Below, in pieces: positions 8,617-16,389 of a DNA stretch of 33,557 bases; within the stretch, counting starts at the first letter, position 1, and each line of letters opens with the position of its first letter. Below the pieces are notes generated by a model. The model saw only the letters and a list, made by a program, of their open reading frames with translations. It made no database searches and had not been told where the DNA came from. The DNA lies in contig NZ_LMJL01000008.1 in NCBI RefSeq assembly GCF_001429295.1, positions 171,910 to 205,466 on the forward strand, written 5' to 3'. Origin of the DNA: Flavobacterium sp. Root935. Its GTDB lineage: Bacteria; Bacteroidota; Bacteroidia; Flavobacteriales; Flavobacteriaceae. Made by a program: the position numbers and the translations under genes.

Positions 8617-8636
8617 CCCGTGGTTGAAACCACGGG
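8617..8636. repeat. extragenic hairpin, family B copy 3 (inverted)
   Basis: CCCGTGGTT/AACCACGGG with loop GA, followed by GCTATGTTTA, the reverse complement of the flank of copy 1. Copies 1 and 3 therefore form an outward pair of about 165 bp. Confidence 0.8.
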
Positions 8637-8663
8637 CTATGTTTATACATTGTGAATAAAAAA

Positions 8664-8692
8664 GCGTGAATCATTCGATTCACGCTTTTTTT
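8664..8692. terminator. bidirectional intrinsic terminator between GH28 and lactonase genes
   Basis: Stem GCGTGAATC / GATTCACGC with an ATTC loop, followed by seven T on the plus strand and preceded by six A (T on the minus strand). It lies between two convergent genes (ends at 8454 and 8703) and can stop both transcripts. Confidence 0.9.
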
Positions 8693-8702
8693 ATGTTATT
8701 CT

Positions 8703-9539
8703 CTATTGATTAAGATAATAAAAACCATTCGCATTCTCAAACCAAACTTTATTCTGATCTTCAATTGAAAACTTCGAAACATAATCTTCTAAAGTTTTCA
8801 CCACTTCATTATAATCTGAAGCTACTTTTAAAACCGGCCAATCTGATCCGTACATCAATTTATCGATTGAAAAGTTTTCAAAAATAACATCCAAATACGG
8901 TTTTAGATCTTCTGGTTTCCAATTTTTCCAGTCGGCTTCTGTAACCATCCCTGAGATTTTACACCAAACATTGTCGAACTTTGCTATTTCTTCAATGCCG
9001 CTTTTCCAAGAATAAATAGTTTCTGATTTGATGTTTGGCTTTGCTATATGATCGATTACAAACTTTTGGTTTGGAAAATCTTTCACCAAACTTATAGCTG
9101 CCGGCAATTGGCGTTCGAAAATCAATATATCGTAAGTATAATTGAATGGTTTTAAAGCTGCGATTCCTCTTCTAAAAGATTCTCCATACATAAAATCATC
9201 TGGTTCGCCCTGTACGACATGTCTAAAACCTTTCAGCTTTTTTTGATCTGAAAAGAAGTTTAAACGTTCTTCGATATTTTCATTTCGTAAATCTATCCAG
9301 CCAACTACGCCTTTTATAAAATCATTTTTTGAAGCTAAATCCAATAAAAAATGAGTTTCTTCTTCAGACTGACTGGCTTGAACTGCTACACAGCCTTCAA
9401 ACTGATTTTCTTTTAATAGTGGCTGTAAATCTTCTGGAAGAAAATCTCTCTGAATATTCTGCATTGTTTCGTCAATCCAGCTGTCTCGAACGGGATCAAA
9501 CTTCCAAAAATGCTGATGGGAATCTATTCTTTTACTCAT
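8703..9539 (-). CDS. amidohydrolase-family sugar lactonase (probable L-fuconolactonase)
   Basis: A 278-residue cytoplasmic amidohydrolase-2 family enzyme (COG3618 type). It would hydrolyse the lactone made by sugar dehydrogenase to the aldonic acid, here probably L-fucono-lactone to L-fuconate. The metal-binding motif HQHFW is at residues 8-12 (His8, His10). 'RHVVQGEPDD' in the middle and 'MYGSDWPV' near residue 234, with the metal-ligand aspartate, are typical of L-fuconolactonase and L-rhamnonolactonase relatives. It is the last gene of the minus-strand pathway operon, 6 bp after the SDR gene. A role on L-rhamnono-lactone or another 6-deoxy-sugar lactone cannot be excluded. The fucose reading rests on the SDR and FucP neighbours. 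Confidence 0.85.
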   Translation of the reverse strand: MSKRIDSHQHFWKFDPVRDSWIDETMQNIQRDFLPEDLQPLLKENQFEGCVAVQASQSEEETHFLLDLASKNDFIKGVVGWIDLRNENIEERLNFFSDQKKLKGFRHVVQGEPDDFMYGESFRRGIAALKPFNYTYDILIFERQLPAAISLVKDFPNQKFVIDHIAKPNIKSETIYSWKSGIEEIAKFDNVWCKISGMVTEADWKNWKPEDLKPYLDVIFENFSIDKLMYGSDWPVLKVASDYNEVVKTLEDYVSKFSIEDQNKVWFENANGFYYLNQ

Positions 9540-9545
9540 ATCTTT

Positions 9546-10343
9546 TTAATTAACATCGCTGATTAAAGCGCGGTCTAAATGTACGTAACCTCCATCCACA
9601 AAAACAAATTGTCCTGTAGTATGCGATGATTTTTCGGAAATGATAAAAAGTGCCGTATCTGCGATTTCTTCTGTTTTGGTCATTCGGCTTTCTAACGGAA
9701 TACTTTTATTGATTTTATTCAAAACTGTTTCGCCGTCTGGCAATGTTTTAATCCAATCTTCGTAAGCTGGCGTATAACTTTCGGCAATAATAATCGCATT
9801 CGAACGGATTCCAAACTGAATCAAATCTACTGCCCATTCTCTTGTTAAGCCCAAAACTCCGCCTTTCGCAGCAGCGTAACCTGAAGTTCCGCCCTGCCCT
9901 GTTAAAGCTACTTTTGAACCAATATTTAAGATGTTTCCTTTTGATTCTTTCAAATATGGAAGCGCATATTTAGCCAGTAGAAAGTAACTTACTACATTCA
10001 ATTTCAATGAATTCATAAAATCTTCGTAACTTGAATCTAATCCTGCACCGTCATTTACACCCACATTATTAATAATAGCATCGATTCTGCCATATTTTGC
10101 TGCGATTACTTTTACAGCATTTTCTATTGCCACAGGATCAGTTACATCTGTCTGAACAAATAAAGAATTAACGCCTCTTTTTTGAAGTCTTTCCACGTAT
10201 TCAAAACCTCTTGCATTTCTGTCAACCAAAACCGGAATTGCGCCTTCATCTGCCAGTCTGTTAACGATCGTTTCTCCAATACTGCCTTCCTTTCCAGCCG
10301 AACCAGAAACAACAACTATTTTATTTTTTAAGTTTAAATCCAT
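9546..10343 (-). CDS. SDR-family dehydrogenase resembling L-fucose dehydrogenase
   Basis: A 265-residue short-chain dehydrogenase. The expected reaction is NAD(P)-dependent oxidation of L-fucose (or a similar aldose) to its lactone. The nucleotide-binding segment is at 13-23 (SGSAGKEGSIG, slightly longer than the usual TGxxxGxG) and the NNVG motif at 92-95. The catalytic triad is Ser143, Tyr156 and Lys160 ('SGYAAAKGG'). 'ALPYLKESKGNILNIGS' and the 'SYTPAYEDWIKTLP' substrate loop resemble the L-fucose dehydrogenase/HSD17B14 branch of the SDRs. It could alternatively oxidise the 4-hydroxyl of 2-keto-3-deoxy-L-fuconate, which in proteobacterial pathways is also an SDR task. It is tightly coupled to the lactonase (6-bp gap), which favours the sugar-1-dehydrogenase role. 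Confidence 0.83.
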   Translation of the reverse strand: MDLNLKNKIVVVSGSAGKEGSIGETIVNRLADEGAIPVLVDRNARGFEYVERLQKRGVNSLFVQTDVTDPVAIENAVKVIAAKYGRIDAIINNVGVNDGAGLDSSYEDFMNSLKLNVVSYFLLAKYALPYLKESKGNILNIGSKVALTGQGGTSGYAAAKGGVLGLTREWAVDLIQFGIRSNAIIIAESYTPAYEDWIKTLPDGETVLNKINKSIPLESRMTKTEEIADTALFIISEKSSHTTGQFVFVDGGYVHLDRALISDVN

Positions 10344-10380
10344 TTTTGTGGTTATTTAAAGTTATATTTTTCCTCATTTT

Positions 10381-10482
10381 TGTCATTTCGACGAAGGAGA
10401 AATCTTCACGAGTAGCTCCATAAAGAAATTCGCCAATCTTTGTTGAGTTTCTTGCGAAGATTTCTCCTTCGTCGAAATGACA
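10381..10482. repeat. perfect 27-bp inverted repeat around a 48-bp spacer, family C
   Basis: Positions 10381-10407 (starting TGTCATTTCGACGAAGGAG) and 10456-10482 are exact reverse complements. The element sits between two co-directional genes of one operon (SDR and alcohol dehydrogenase) and has no T-run, so it is more like a mobile extragenic repeat than a terminator. In mRNA it would form a strong hairpin and could protect the upstream transcript or reduce downstream expression. Confidence 0.85.
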
Positions 10483-10504
10483 AACAGTAGTTTATAATAT
10501 ACTT

Positions 10505-11518
10505 TTAGTCTATTTCAATTAACGCCTTAATCACATTATTCTTCGGATCAATCAAGTTTCCAAAATCATTAATCATTTCAGAAAAACTTGTCCTGTGTGT
10601 AATGTATTTTTTCGGATCGATTTTACCTTCTTTCAAGCATTTCATCACATATTCAAAATCTTCGATCGTCGCATTTCTGCTGCTCATCAAAGTCGATTCT
10701 CTTTTGTGGAAATCAGGATGACTGAAACTCAATTCTCCTTTTTGAAGTCCAACCAAAACAAATCTTCCGCCATGCGAAATATAGTTGAAAGCGCTGTTCA
10801 TTACTTTCTGATTTCCAGTTGCATCAATTACTACATTTGCCATGTCGCCGTTTGTCAATTCCGCTAATTTTTGCGCAACATCATCGTTCAACGGATTTAT
10901 AGTTTCATCTGCATTTAGTTCTGTTTTACAGAAATTCAATCTGTAATCGTTGATATCCATCACAATTACTTTTGCTCCTGCGATTTTAGCAAACTGAATC
11001 AAACCAATTCCGATAGGTCCTGCGCCCATAACCAAAACCGTGTCTGTTGACTTAACAGCCGCTCTTCTTACTCCGTGTGCTGCAATTGCCAAAGGTTCAA
11101 CCAAAGCCAATTCATCGTAATCCAAACCTTGACCGTGCAGTAAATATTGTTCAGGAATTGAAACATATTCGGCCATTCCGCCATCAATATGAACACCAAA
11201 AACTTTAATATTTACGCAGCAGTTTGTTAAACCGTTTCGGCACGCCACACATTTTCCGCAGTTGAAATACGGAATAAAAGTAACTTTATCCCCAGGTTTA
11301 AAACCTGCTGCATTTCCTTTTACATATTCCGCCGCCAATTCGTGTCCCAAAATTCTTGGATATTCAAAATAAGGCTGAGTTCCTCCAAAAGCATGAATAT
11401 CAGTTCCGCAGATACCAATTCTTTTTATTTTCAATAAAACTTCGCCTTCTTTTGGTTCTGGAATACTGGTTTCTTTTAAAAGAAATTCCTGCGGCTTTTC
11501 GCAAACAATATATTTCAT
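10505..11518 (-). CDS. zinc-dependent medium-chain alcohol dehydrogenase (sugar/sugar-acid dehydrogenase)
   Basis: A 337-residue cytoplasmic MDR enzyme. Catalytic zinc ligands are visible as Cys37 (GICGTD), His59-Glu60 (GHE) and Glu141 (EPLA). The structural zinc lobe holds Cys87, Cys90, Cys93 and Cys101. The NAD(P) Rossmann motif GAGPIG is at 165-170 and an acidic residue follows ('VMDIND'), favouring NAD. It resembles threonine/sorbitol/galactonate-type dehydrogenases. Between the FAH hydrolase and SDR genes its likely job is oxidation of 2-keto-3-deoxy-L-fuconate to the 2,4-diketo acid, the step before hydrolysis. Direct evidence for that substrate is lacking; an aldonate dehydrogenase role is the alternative. 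Confidence 0.85.
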   Translation of the reverse strand: MKYIVCEKPQEFLLKETSIPEPKEGEVLLKIKRIGICGTDIHAFGGTQPYFEYPRILGHELAAEYVKGNAAGFKPGDKVTFIPYFNCGKCVACRNGLTNCCVNIKVFGVHIDGGMAEYVSIPEQYLLHGQGLDYDELALVEPLAIAAHGVRRAAVKSTDTVLVMGAGPIGIGLIQFAKIAGAKVIVMDINDYRLNFCKTELNADETINPLNDDVAQKLAELTNGDMANVVIDATGNQKVMNSAFNYISHGGRFVLVGLQKGELSFSHPDFHKRESTLMSSRNATIEDFEYVMKCLKEGKIDPKKYITHRTSFSEMINDFGNLIDPKNNVIKALIEID

Positions 11519-11543
11519 TTTTTAATTCGTTTAAATTTCTAAT

Positions 11544-11690
11544 TATACGCGGATGATACAGATTCGCTATCGCGAAGACACGGATTTAAACGGATTTTTG
11601 ATTAATTTCTTAAATATAAAATCGGTTTAAATCAGTGTTTTTACAAAGTAAATCCGTTTTATCAGCGTCATCATTCGTTAGTACAATAAC
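11544..11690. repeat. imperfect long inverted repeat in operon spacer, family F
   Basis: The 183-bp gap between the FAH and alcohol dehydrogenase genes holds AAACGGATTTTT and AAATCCGTTTT arms. Further out are CGGATGATACAG and ATCAGCGTCATCA, which match imperfectly. It looks like a decayed extragenic repeat, with no terminator-like T-run. Confidence 0.55.
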
Positions 11691-11701
11691 AGATAGTTAT
11701 A

Positions 11702-12556
11702 TTACTTTTTATAAGCTACAGCCTTTTGCTTACTAGTTCCTAAACCTTCAATTCCCAATTCTACAACATCTCCTGCTTTAAGATAAATTGGATCTGGTTT
11801 GATTCCTAAACCAACTCCCGGAGGCGTTCCTGTACTGATAATATCGCCAGGAAGCAAAGTCATAAACTGACTTAAATAATGTACCAAATAAGGAATTTTG
11901 AAAACTAAATTCAAGGTATTGCTGTCTTGGTACTTTTTACCATTTACCGTCAGCCACATCTTTAAATTGTCAACATCTGCGATTTCGTCTTTGGTTGCCA
12001 AAAATGGTCCAAGAGGCGCAAAAGTGTCACTTCCTTTTCCTTTCGCCCATTGTCCGCCACGCTCTAATTGAAAAGCTCTTTCGCTGTAATCATTCAACAA
12101 AGCATAACCCGCAACGTAATCCAAAGCTTCCGCTTCTTCTACATAACTTGCTTTTTTGCCTACAACAAATGCCAATTCTACTTCCCAATCAGTTTTTTCA
12201 CTGTTTTTTGGAATAATCAAATCATCATCTGGTCCGCATAAAGAAGTGGTCGATTTGAAGAAAATAATAGGTTCAGTCGGAATCGGAGCGTTTGTTTCTT
12301 TGCAGTGATCGATATAATTCAAACCAATACAAATAATTTTAGAAGGTCGTGCAACTGGCGATCCCAAACGTACCGAAGCATCCACTTCTGGCAAAGTCGG
12401 ATTGCTTTCTAATGCTTTTTGCAGTTTTTCTAATCCATTTTCTTCAAAGAAACTTTCGTTAAAATCGGTTACAATCGAAGAAACATCATATCTCTTTTCT
12501 CCAATTAAAACTCCTGGTTTCTCTTTTCCGATTTCTCCAAAACGTATTAATTTCAT
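11702..12556 (-). CDS. FAH-family hydrolase, probable 2,4-diketo-3-deoxy-L-fuconate hydrolase
   Basis: A 284-residue fumarylacetoacetate-hydrolase-family protein. It would cleave a 2,4-diketo-3-deoxy sugar acid, in the known L-fucose route giving pyruvate and L-lactate. 'IICIGLNYIDHCKET' (His84) opens the catalytic domain. The divalent-metal ligands are Glu125 and Glu127 (WEVEL) plus Asp156 (LLNDYSER), with 'GQWAKGKGSDTFAPLGP' and 'STGTPPGVGLG' as conserved substrate loops. Length and domain order match the 2,4-diketo-3-deoxy-fuconate/rhamnonate hydrolases. It is the first gene of the minus-strand pathway operon, and its upstream region carries a 31-bp element shared with the divergent CoA-transferase operon. 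Other FAH-type activities cannot be excluded from sequence, but the context supports the diketo acid. Confidence 0.85.
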   Translation of the reverse strand: MKLIRFGEIGKEKPGVLIGEKRYDVSSIVTDFNESFFEENGLEKLQKALESNPTLPEVDASVRLGSPVARPSKIICIGLNYIDHCKETNAPIPTEPIIFFKSTTSLCGPDDDLIIPKNSEKTDWEVELAFVVGKKASYVEEAEALDYVAGYALLNDYSERAFQLERGGQWAKGKGSDTFAPLGPFLATKDEIADVDNLKMWLTVNGKKYQDSNTLNLVFKIPYLVHYLSQFMTLLPGDIISTGTPPGVGLGIKPDPIYLKAGDVVELGIEGLGTSKQKAVAYKK

Positions 12557-12680
12557 AATCGTATATTTTTAATTGTTAGTTTATTTTTTTCTGATGAATG
12601 AACTTCATCAAACATTTCTGTTTTATGGGTAAGTCTTCTATTTACCAACTCAATTTTGATAAAAAAGGCCTAGCAAAAAT

Positions 12681-12711
12681 AATAAATGTAAATTTTACAA
12701 TTACAAAAGTA
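12681..12711 (-). promoter_or_regulatory. -7 element plus shared operator-like block, pathway operon side
   Basis: On the minus strand this begins with TACTTTTG (12711-12704, TAnnTTTG consensus) and continues through TAATTGTAAAATTTACA to ATTTATT. It matches the block at 12888-12918 at 28 of 31 positions. It contains the palindrome TGTAAAATTTACA (6+1+6). No TTG at -33 spacing is visible, so this side may need an activator or be weaker. It lies about 125 bp before the FAH start. Confidence 0.7.
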
Positions 12712-12865
12712 ATTTTTAAAAATTAATATTCTAGATATATTTTATTTTCCATTACTTAAAATGACTAAAGTTTAAATTTTTATAACATTTTTTAGATGGT
12801 TTGTAAAAATTATATCACTAAATAAGGATTAACACAAAAAAGATCTGCAATAAACATAGGATTTC

Positions 12866-12918
12866 TTGTTCATTTAAATCTTATTTCTACTTTTGTAATT
12901 GTATTTTTTACATTTATT
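12866..12918 (+). promoter_or_regulatory. promoter and shared operator-like block, CoA-transferase operon side
   Basis: TTG at 12866-12868, a 19-bp spacer, and TACTTTTG at 12888-12895 form a full match to the Flavobacterium promoter consensus (TTG-N17-23-TAnnTTTG). The block 12888-12918 repeats the one at 12681-12711 in inverted orientation, with mismatches only at three adjacent positions. It includes TGTA-N5-TACA. The start codon at 12957 is about 60 bp downstream of the -7 element. Confidence 0.8.
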
Positions 12919-12956
12919 ATTTCAAACGATTTCACTACCCAAAATTCCTATACAAA

Positions 12957-14105
12957 ATGATAAAATTAAAAGGCATAACTTGGAACCATACAAGAGGTCT
13001 GCTTCCTATGGTTGCCACATCGCAGCGTTTTACTGAACTACATCCAGAAGTTGAAATTTCATGGGAAAAGAGAAGTTTACAAGAATTCGCAGATGCTTCT
13101 ATTGAAGACTTAGCCAAAAGATTTGATTTATTAGTAATCGATCATCCTTGGACTGGTTTTGGAGCGCAGACCAAAGCAATTCTTCCGTTATCAGATTATT
13201 TATCAAACGAATATATTAAAGATCAAGAAATTAACACTGTCGGAAAATCATACGGAAGTTATGTTTTTCATGATAAATTATGGGCGCTTCCTATAGATGC
13301 TGCAACTCCGGTTGCCTCTGCCCGCTTGGATCTTTTAGAAAAAAATAACTTAGAAGTTCCTAAAACGTACGACGATTTATTGGCATTGGCTAAAAAAGGC
13401 TTAGTGGCTTTTGCTGGAATTCCGGTAGATGTTTTAATGAGTTTTTATATGTTTTGCTGCAGTTTAGGCGAGGCTCCTTTTCTTTCTGAAGAAAAAGTAA
13501 TTTCTGAAACAACGGGAATCAAAGCACTTCAAATGTTTAGGGAATTGGCACAATTAATTGATCCGGCTAACTTTAACAGAAACCCAATTCAGGTTTATGA
13601 AGCAATGGTTAATTCAGATGAAATTGCTTACTGCCCGTTTGCTTATGGTTATTCTAATTATTCGCGAATTGGCTACAGCCGTAAACTTTTACATTTTTAC
13701 GATTTAGTAAAATTGAATGATAATCCGATGATTTCGTCTTTAGGCGGAACAGGATTAGCGGTTTCATCTTTCAGCCAGCATATTGATGAAGCGGTTAAAT
13801 ATGCCGAATTTACAGGTTCATCTCAAGTACAGCAAAATATTTATACGGATAATGGCGGTCAGCCGGGTCATTTGCAGGCTTGGAAAAGTGAGCGAATTAA
13901 TGGTGTGACACATGATTATTTCAAAAATACTTTACCTGCTTTAGAACGCGCATTCCTTCGTCCGAGATATTACGGACATATGTATTTCCAAGATCACGCA
14001 GGCGATGTAGTTCGCAATTATCTGATGAAAGGCGCAGACGAACTAAAAGTATTGGAAGAAATGAATTCGCTTTACGCGGAATCTCTAAAAATTCAGACAA
14101 TATGA
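12957..14105 (+). CDS. cytoplasmic solute-binding-fold protein (family 1 SBP-like, no signal peptide), paralogue 1
   Basis: This 382-residue protein looks like a MalE/UgpB-type sugar-binding protein of ABC systems. The first strand 'LKGITWNHTRGLLPMVATSQ' stands where the mature domain of a binding protein begins. 'FDLLVIDHPWTGFGAQTKAI', 'HDKLWALPIDAATPVASARL' and 'SSLGGTGLAVSSFSQHIDEA' are SBP-type strands and loops. It begins MIKLKGITW at the only suitable ATG, with no signal peptide or lipobox, so it should remain in the cytoplasm. No ABC permease or ATPase gene is nearby. It is the first gene of the plus-strand operon and overlaps the first CoA-transferase by 4 bp (ATGA). A sugar- or sugar-acid-binding partner subunit for the CoA-transferase is my inference; no function is known to me. 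Confidence 0.75.
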   Translation: MIKLKGITWNHTRGLLPMVATSQRFTELHPEVEISWEKRSLQEFADASIEDLAKRFDLLVIDHPWTGFGAQTKAILPLSDYLSNEYIKDQEINTVGKSYGSYVFHDKLWALPIDAATPVASARLDLLEKNNLEVPKTYDDLLALAKKGLVAFAGIPVDVLMSFYMFCCSLGEAPFLSEEKVISETTGIKALQMFRELAQLIDPANFNRNPIQVYEAMVNSDEIAYCPFAYGYSNYSRIGYSRKLLHFYDLVKLNDNPMISSLGGTGLAVSSFSQHIDEAVKYAEFTGSSQVQQNIYTDNGGQPGHLQAWKSERINGVTHDYFKNTLPALERAFLRPRYYGHMYFQDHAGDVVRNYLMKGADELKVLEEMNSLYAESLKIQTI

Positions 14106-15253
14106 AGCCTTTAGAAGGATTAATTGTTTTAGAATTCTGTCAGTTTCTGGCAGGACCTTCTGCTGGTTTAAAACTAGCCGATTTGGGCGCACGCGTCATC
14201 AAAATCGAACGTCCTGTAAAAGGTGAAGCCTGCAGACAATTGAGTATCAAAGATTTATTTGTAGACGACAGCAGTTTGCTTTTTCATACCATAAACCGAA
14301 ATAAAGAATCTTTTGCAGCCGATTTAAAAAATCCTGACGATTTAGTTTTAATCAAAAAACTGATTGAAAAGGCTGATATAATGACACATAATTTCAGACC
14401 TGGTGTGATGGAGAAAATCGGTTTAGATTTTGAAAATACACTTTCTATAAATCCACAGATTATTTACGGAACCATTACAGGTTACGGAAATGAAGGTCCG
14501 TGGGCAAAAAAACCAGGGCAGGATTTATTATTACAATCGCTTTCTGGATTAAGCTGGCTGAGCGGACGCAAAAGTCAAGGCCCAGTTCCTTTCGGTTTGG
14601 CGGTTGCCGATTTAATGTGCGGGAATCATTTTGTACAAGGAATTTTGGCAGCACTTTTAAAAAGAGCCAAAACTAAAAAAGGTGTTTTGGTTGAAGTCAG
14701 TTTATTAGAATCTATACTCGATGTACAATTTGAAGCCATTACTTCTTTCTTAAATGACGGTGGTCAATTGCCTGAAAGAGGAGATATCAAAGGAAGTGCA
14801 CATGCTTTTTTAAGTGCCCCATACGGTGTTTACCAAACGCAAGACGGTTATTTATCGCTTGCGATGGGCGATTTACTTTTCATTGGAAAAGCATTAGGTT
14901 TAGATTTAAGTGAATTTAGAGATAAACATCTTTGGTTTGAAAAACGAGATGAAATCAGAACGATTTTAAGCGAAAGAATTCAAACGCAAACTTCTGATTA
15001 TTGGATTGAAATCCTTCAAAAAGAAGGAATCTGGTGCGGTAAAGTTTTCAATTACGAAGAATTGGATAATCAACCTTTTGTAAATGAATTACAGCTGAAA
15101 CAAACCGTAAAAAATGCTGAAGGCGAAACTTTGGTTACAACCAGAAGTCCGATTCAATTGGATGGAGAAATTCTGCTAAGCGAAAAAGCAGCGCCAAAAG
15201 TAGGTCAGGATAATTTAAGGATACACGAACAATTTTTAAACGATTTGAAATGA
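14102..15253 (+). CDS. class III (CaiB/BaiF) CoA-transferase, paralogue 1
   Basis: A 383-residue cytoplasmic CoA-transferase of the formyl-CoA transferase family. The enzyme class moves CoA between two carboxylic acids through an aspartyl-CoA thioester. The N-terminus 'LEGLIVLEFCQFLAGPSAG', 'LADLGARVIKIERP', 'INRNKESFAADLK' and 'THNFRPGVMEKIGL' are family blocks. Asp170 in 'GLAVADLMCGNH' is at the position of the catalytic Asp169 of formyl-CoA transferase. The paralogue at 15250 shares the same spacing throughout, so the two arose by tandem duplication and may form an interlocked heterodimer. Both ends overlap neighbours by 4 bp (ATGA). The acid substrate is not readable. Candidates from context are an aldonic acid such as L-fuconate or the lactate/pyruvate product. 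Confidence 0.9.
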   Translation: MKPLEGLIVLEFCQFLAGPSAGLKLADLGARVIKIERPVKGEACRQLSIKDLFVDDSSLLFHTINRNKESFAADLKNPDDLVLIKKLIEKADIMTHNFRPGVMEKIGLDFENTLSINPQIIYGTITGYGNEGPWAKKPGQDLLLQSLSGLSWLSGRKSQGPVPFGLAVADLMCGNHFVQGILAALLKRAKTKKGVLVEVSLLESILDVQFEAITSFLNDGGQLPERGDIKGSAHAFLSAPYGVYQTQDGYLSLAMGDLLFIGKALGLDLSEFRDKHLWFEKRDEIRTILSERIQTQTSDYWIEILQKEGIWCGKVFNYEELDNQPFVNELQLKQTVKNAEGETLVTTRSPIQLDGEILLSEKAAPKVGQDNLRIHEQFLNDLK

Positions 15254-16389
15254 AGCCATTAGAAGATTATTTAATTGTAGATTTCAGTCAGTTCCTTTCG
15301 GGTCCGTCGGCGAGTTTACGTCTGGCAGACTTGGGAGCGCGTGTGATCAAAATAGAAAAGCCGGGAACGGGAGATATCTGCCGTACTTTATATACTTCTG
15401 ATTTGATTATGAACGGCGAATCGTCTGTTTTTCATACTATCAACAGAAACAAAGAATCATTTGCAATTGATTTTAAACAGCCTGAGGAACTTCAAAAATT
15501 AAAAAAATTATTAGCGAAAGCTGATGTTGTCATGCATAATTTCAGACCTGGAGTTATGGAACGTATTGGTTTAAGTTATGATGAAGTAAAAAACATTAAT
15601 CCAAATGTGATTTATGCTTCTATTTCAGGTTTTGGAGAACATCCTGATTTAAAAGATTTGCCAGGACAAGATTTGCTTTTGCAATCTTTAACGGCTTTGA
15701 CTTGGTTGAGCGGTAATCAGGAAGACGGTCCAGTCCCAATGGGATTATCGATTGTTGATATGCTTGCAGGAGCACATTTGGCGCAGGGAATTTTGGCTGC
15801 CTTATACAGAAAAGCAACGCATAATATTGGAGCGCAGGTTCAAGTAAGCATGCTCGAATCTGCATTTGATTTTCAATTTGAGACCATTACGACTTATTTT
15901 AATGACGGAGGCGAATTGCCTGTTCGAACTAAAACCAATAATGCACACGCTTATTTGGGCGCGCCATATGGAATTTACAAAACCAAAAACGGTTATTTAG
16001 CACTAGCAATGGGATCAATTCCTGTTTTGGCTTCTCTGCTGCAATGCGATGCTTTATTGCAATTTCCTGAAAATAAATTCACATTAAGAGACGAAATCAA
16101 AAATATTCTTGCGGATCATTTGCAAACACAGGAAACACAGTTCTGGCTGGACATTTTAGAACCCGCAGATATTTGGTGTGCAGGAGTTTTAAATTATCAG
16201 CAGCTATTTGCTGAAGATGGTTTTAAGGTGTTGAATTTTACCCAACAAGTCGAAATGCTTGACGGCTACACTTATAAAACAACACGCTGCCCAATAAAAA
16301 TTGACGGCGAATATCTGACTTCAGGAAAAGGTTCACCTAAACTGGGTCAGGACAACGAGAAAATTATTAAAGAATTTATAGACTGCTGA
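15250..16389 (+). CDS. class III (CaiB/BaiF) CoA-transferase, paralogue 2
   Basis: A 379-residue paralogue of the preceding CoA-transferase, colinear with it. 'LADLGARVIKIEKP', 'HTINRNKESFAIDFK', 'HNFRPGVMERIGL' and 'PGQDLLLQSL' occur at the same residue numbers. The putative catalytic aspartate is Asp170 in 'GLSIVDMLAGAH'. Both paralogues therefore keep the nucleophile and neither looks like a dead subunit. The start overlaps the previous stop (ATGA) and the stop overlaps the next start (TGATG), so four genes in a row are translationally coupled. Differences concentrate around residues 45-58 and 235-300, a possible substrate or partner-specific region. Substrate unknown. Confidence 0.9.
   Translation: MKPLEDYLIVDFSQFLSGPSASLRLADLGARVIKIEKPGTGDICRTLYTSDLIMNGESSVFHTINRNKESFAIDFKQPEELQKLKKLLAKADVVMHNFRPGVMERIGLSYDEVKNINPNVIYASISGFGEHPDLKDLPGQDLLLQSLTALTWLSGNQEDGPVPMGLSIVDMLAGAHLAQGILAALYRKATHNIGAQVQVSMLESAFDFQFETITTYFNDGGELPVRTKTNNAHAYLGAPYGIYKTKNGYLALAMGSIPVLASLLQCDALLQFPENKFTLRDEIKNILADHLQTQETQFWLDILEPADIWCAGVLNYQQLFAEDGFKVLNFTQQVEMLDGYTYKTTRCPIKIDGEYLTSGKGSPKLGQDNEKIIKEFIDC

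Noticed and set aside
8474..8636. CRISPR array from the repeated CCCGTGGTT units
   Set aside because: Only three irregularly spaced units in mixed orientation, no constant spacer length and no cas genes. They are extragenic palindromes.
8703..12556. L-rhamnose instead of L-fucose as the pathway substrate
   Set aside because: Not excluded, but less favoured: the SDR resembles L-fucose dehydrogenase and the permease is FucP-type. The mutarotase-type domain fits either sugar.
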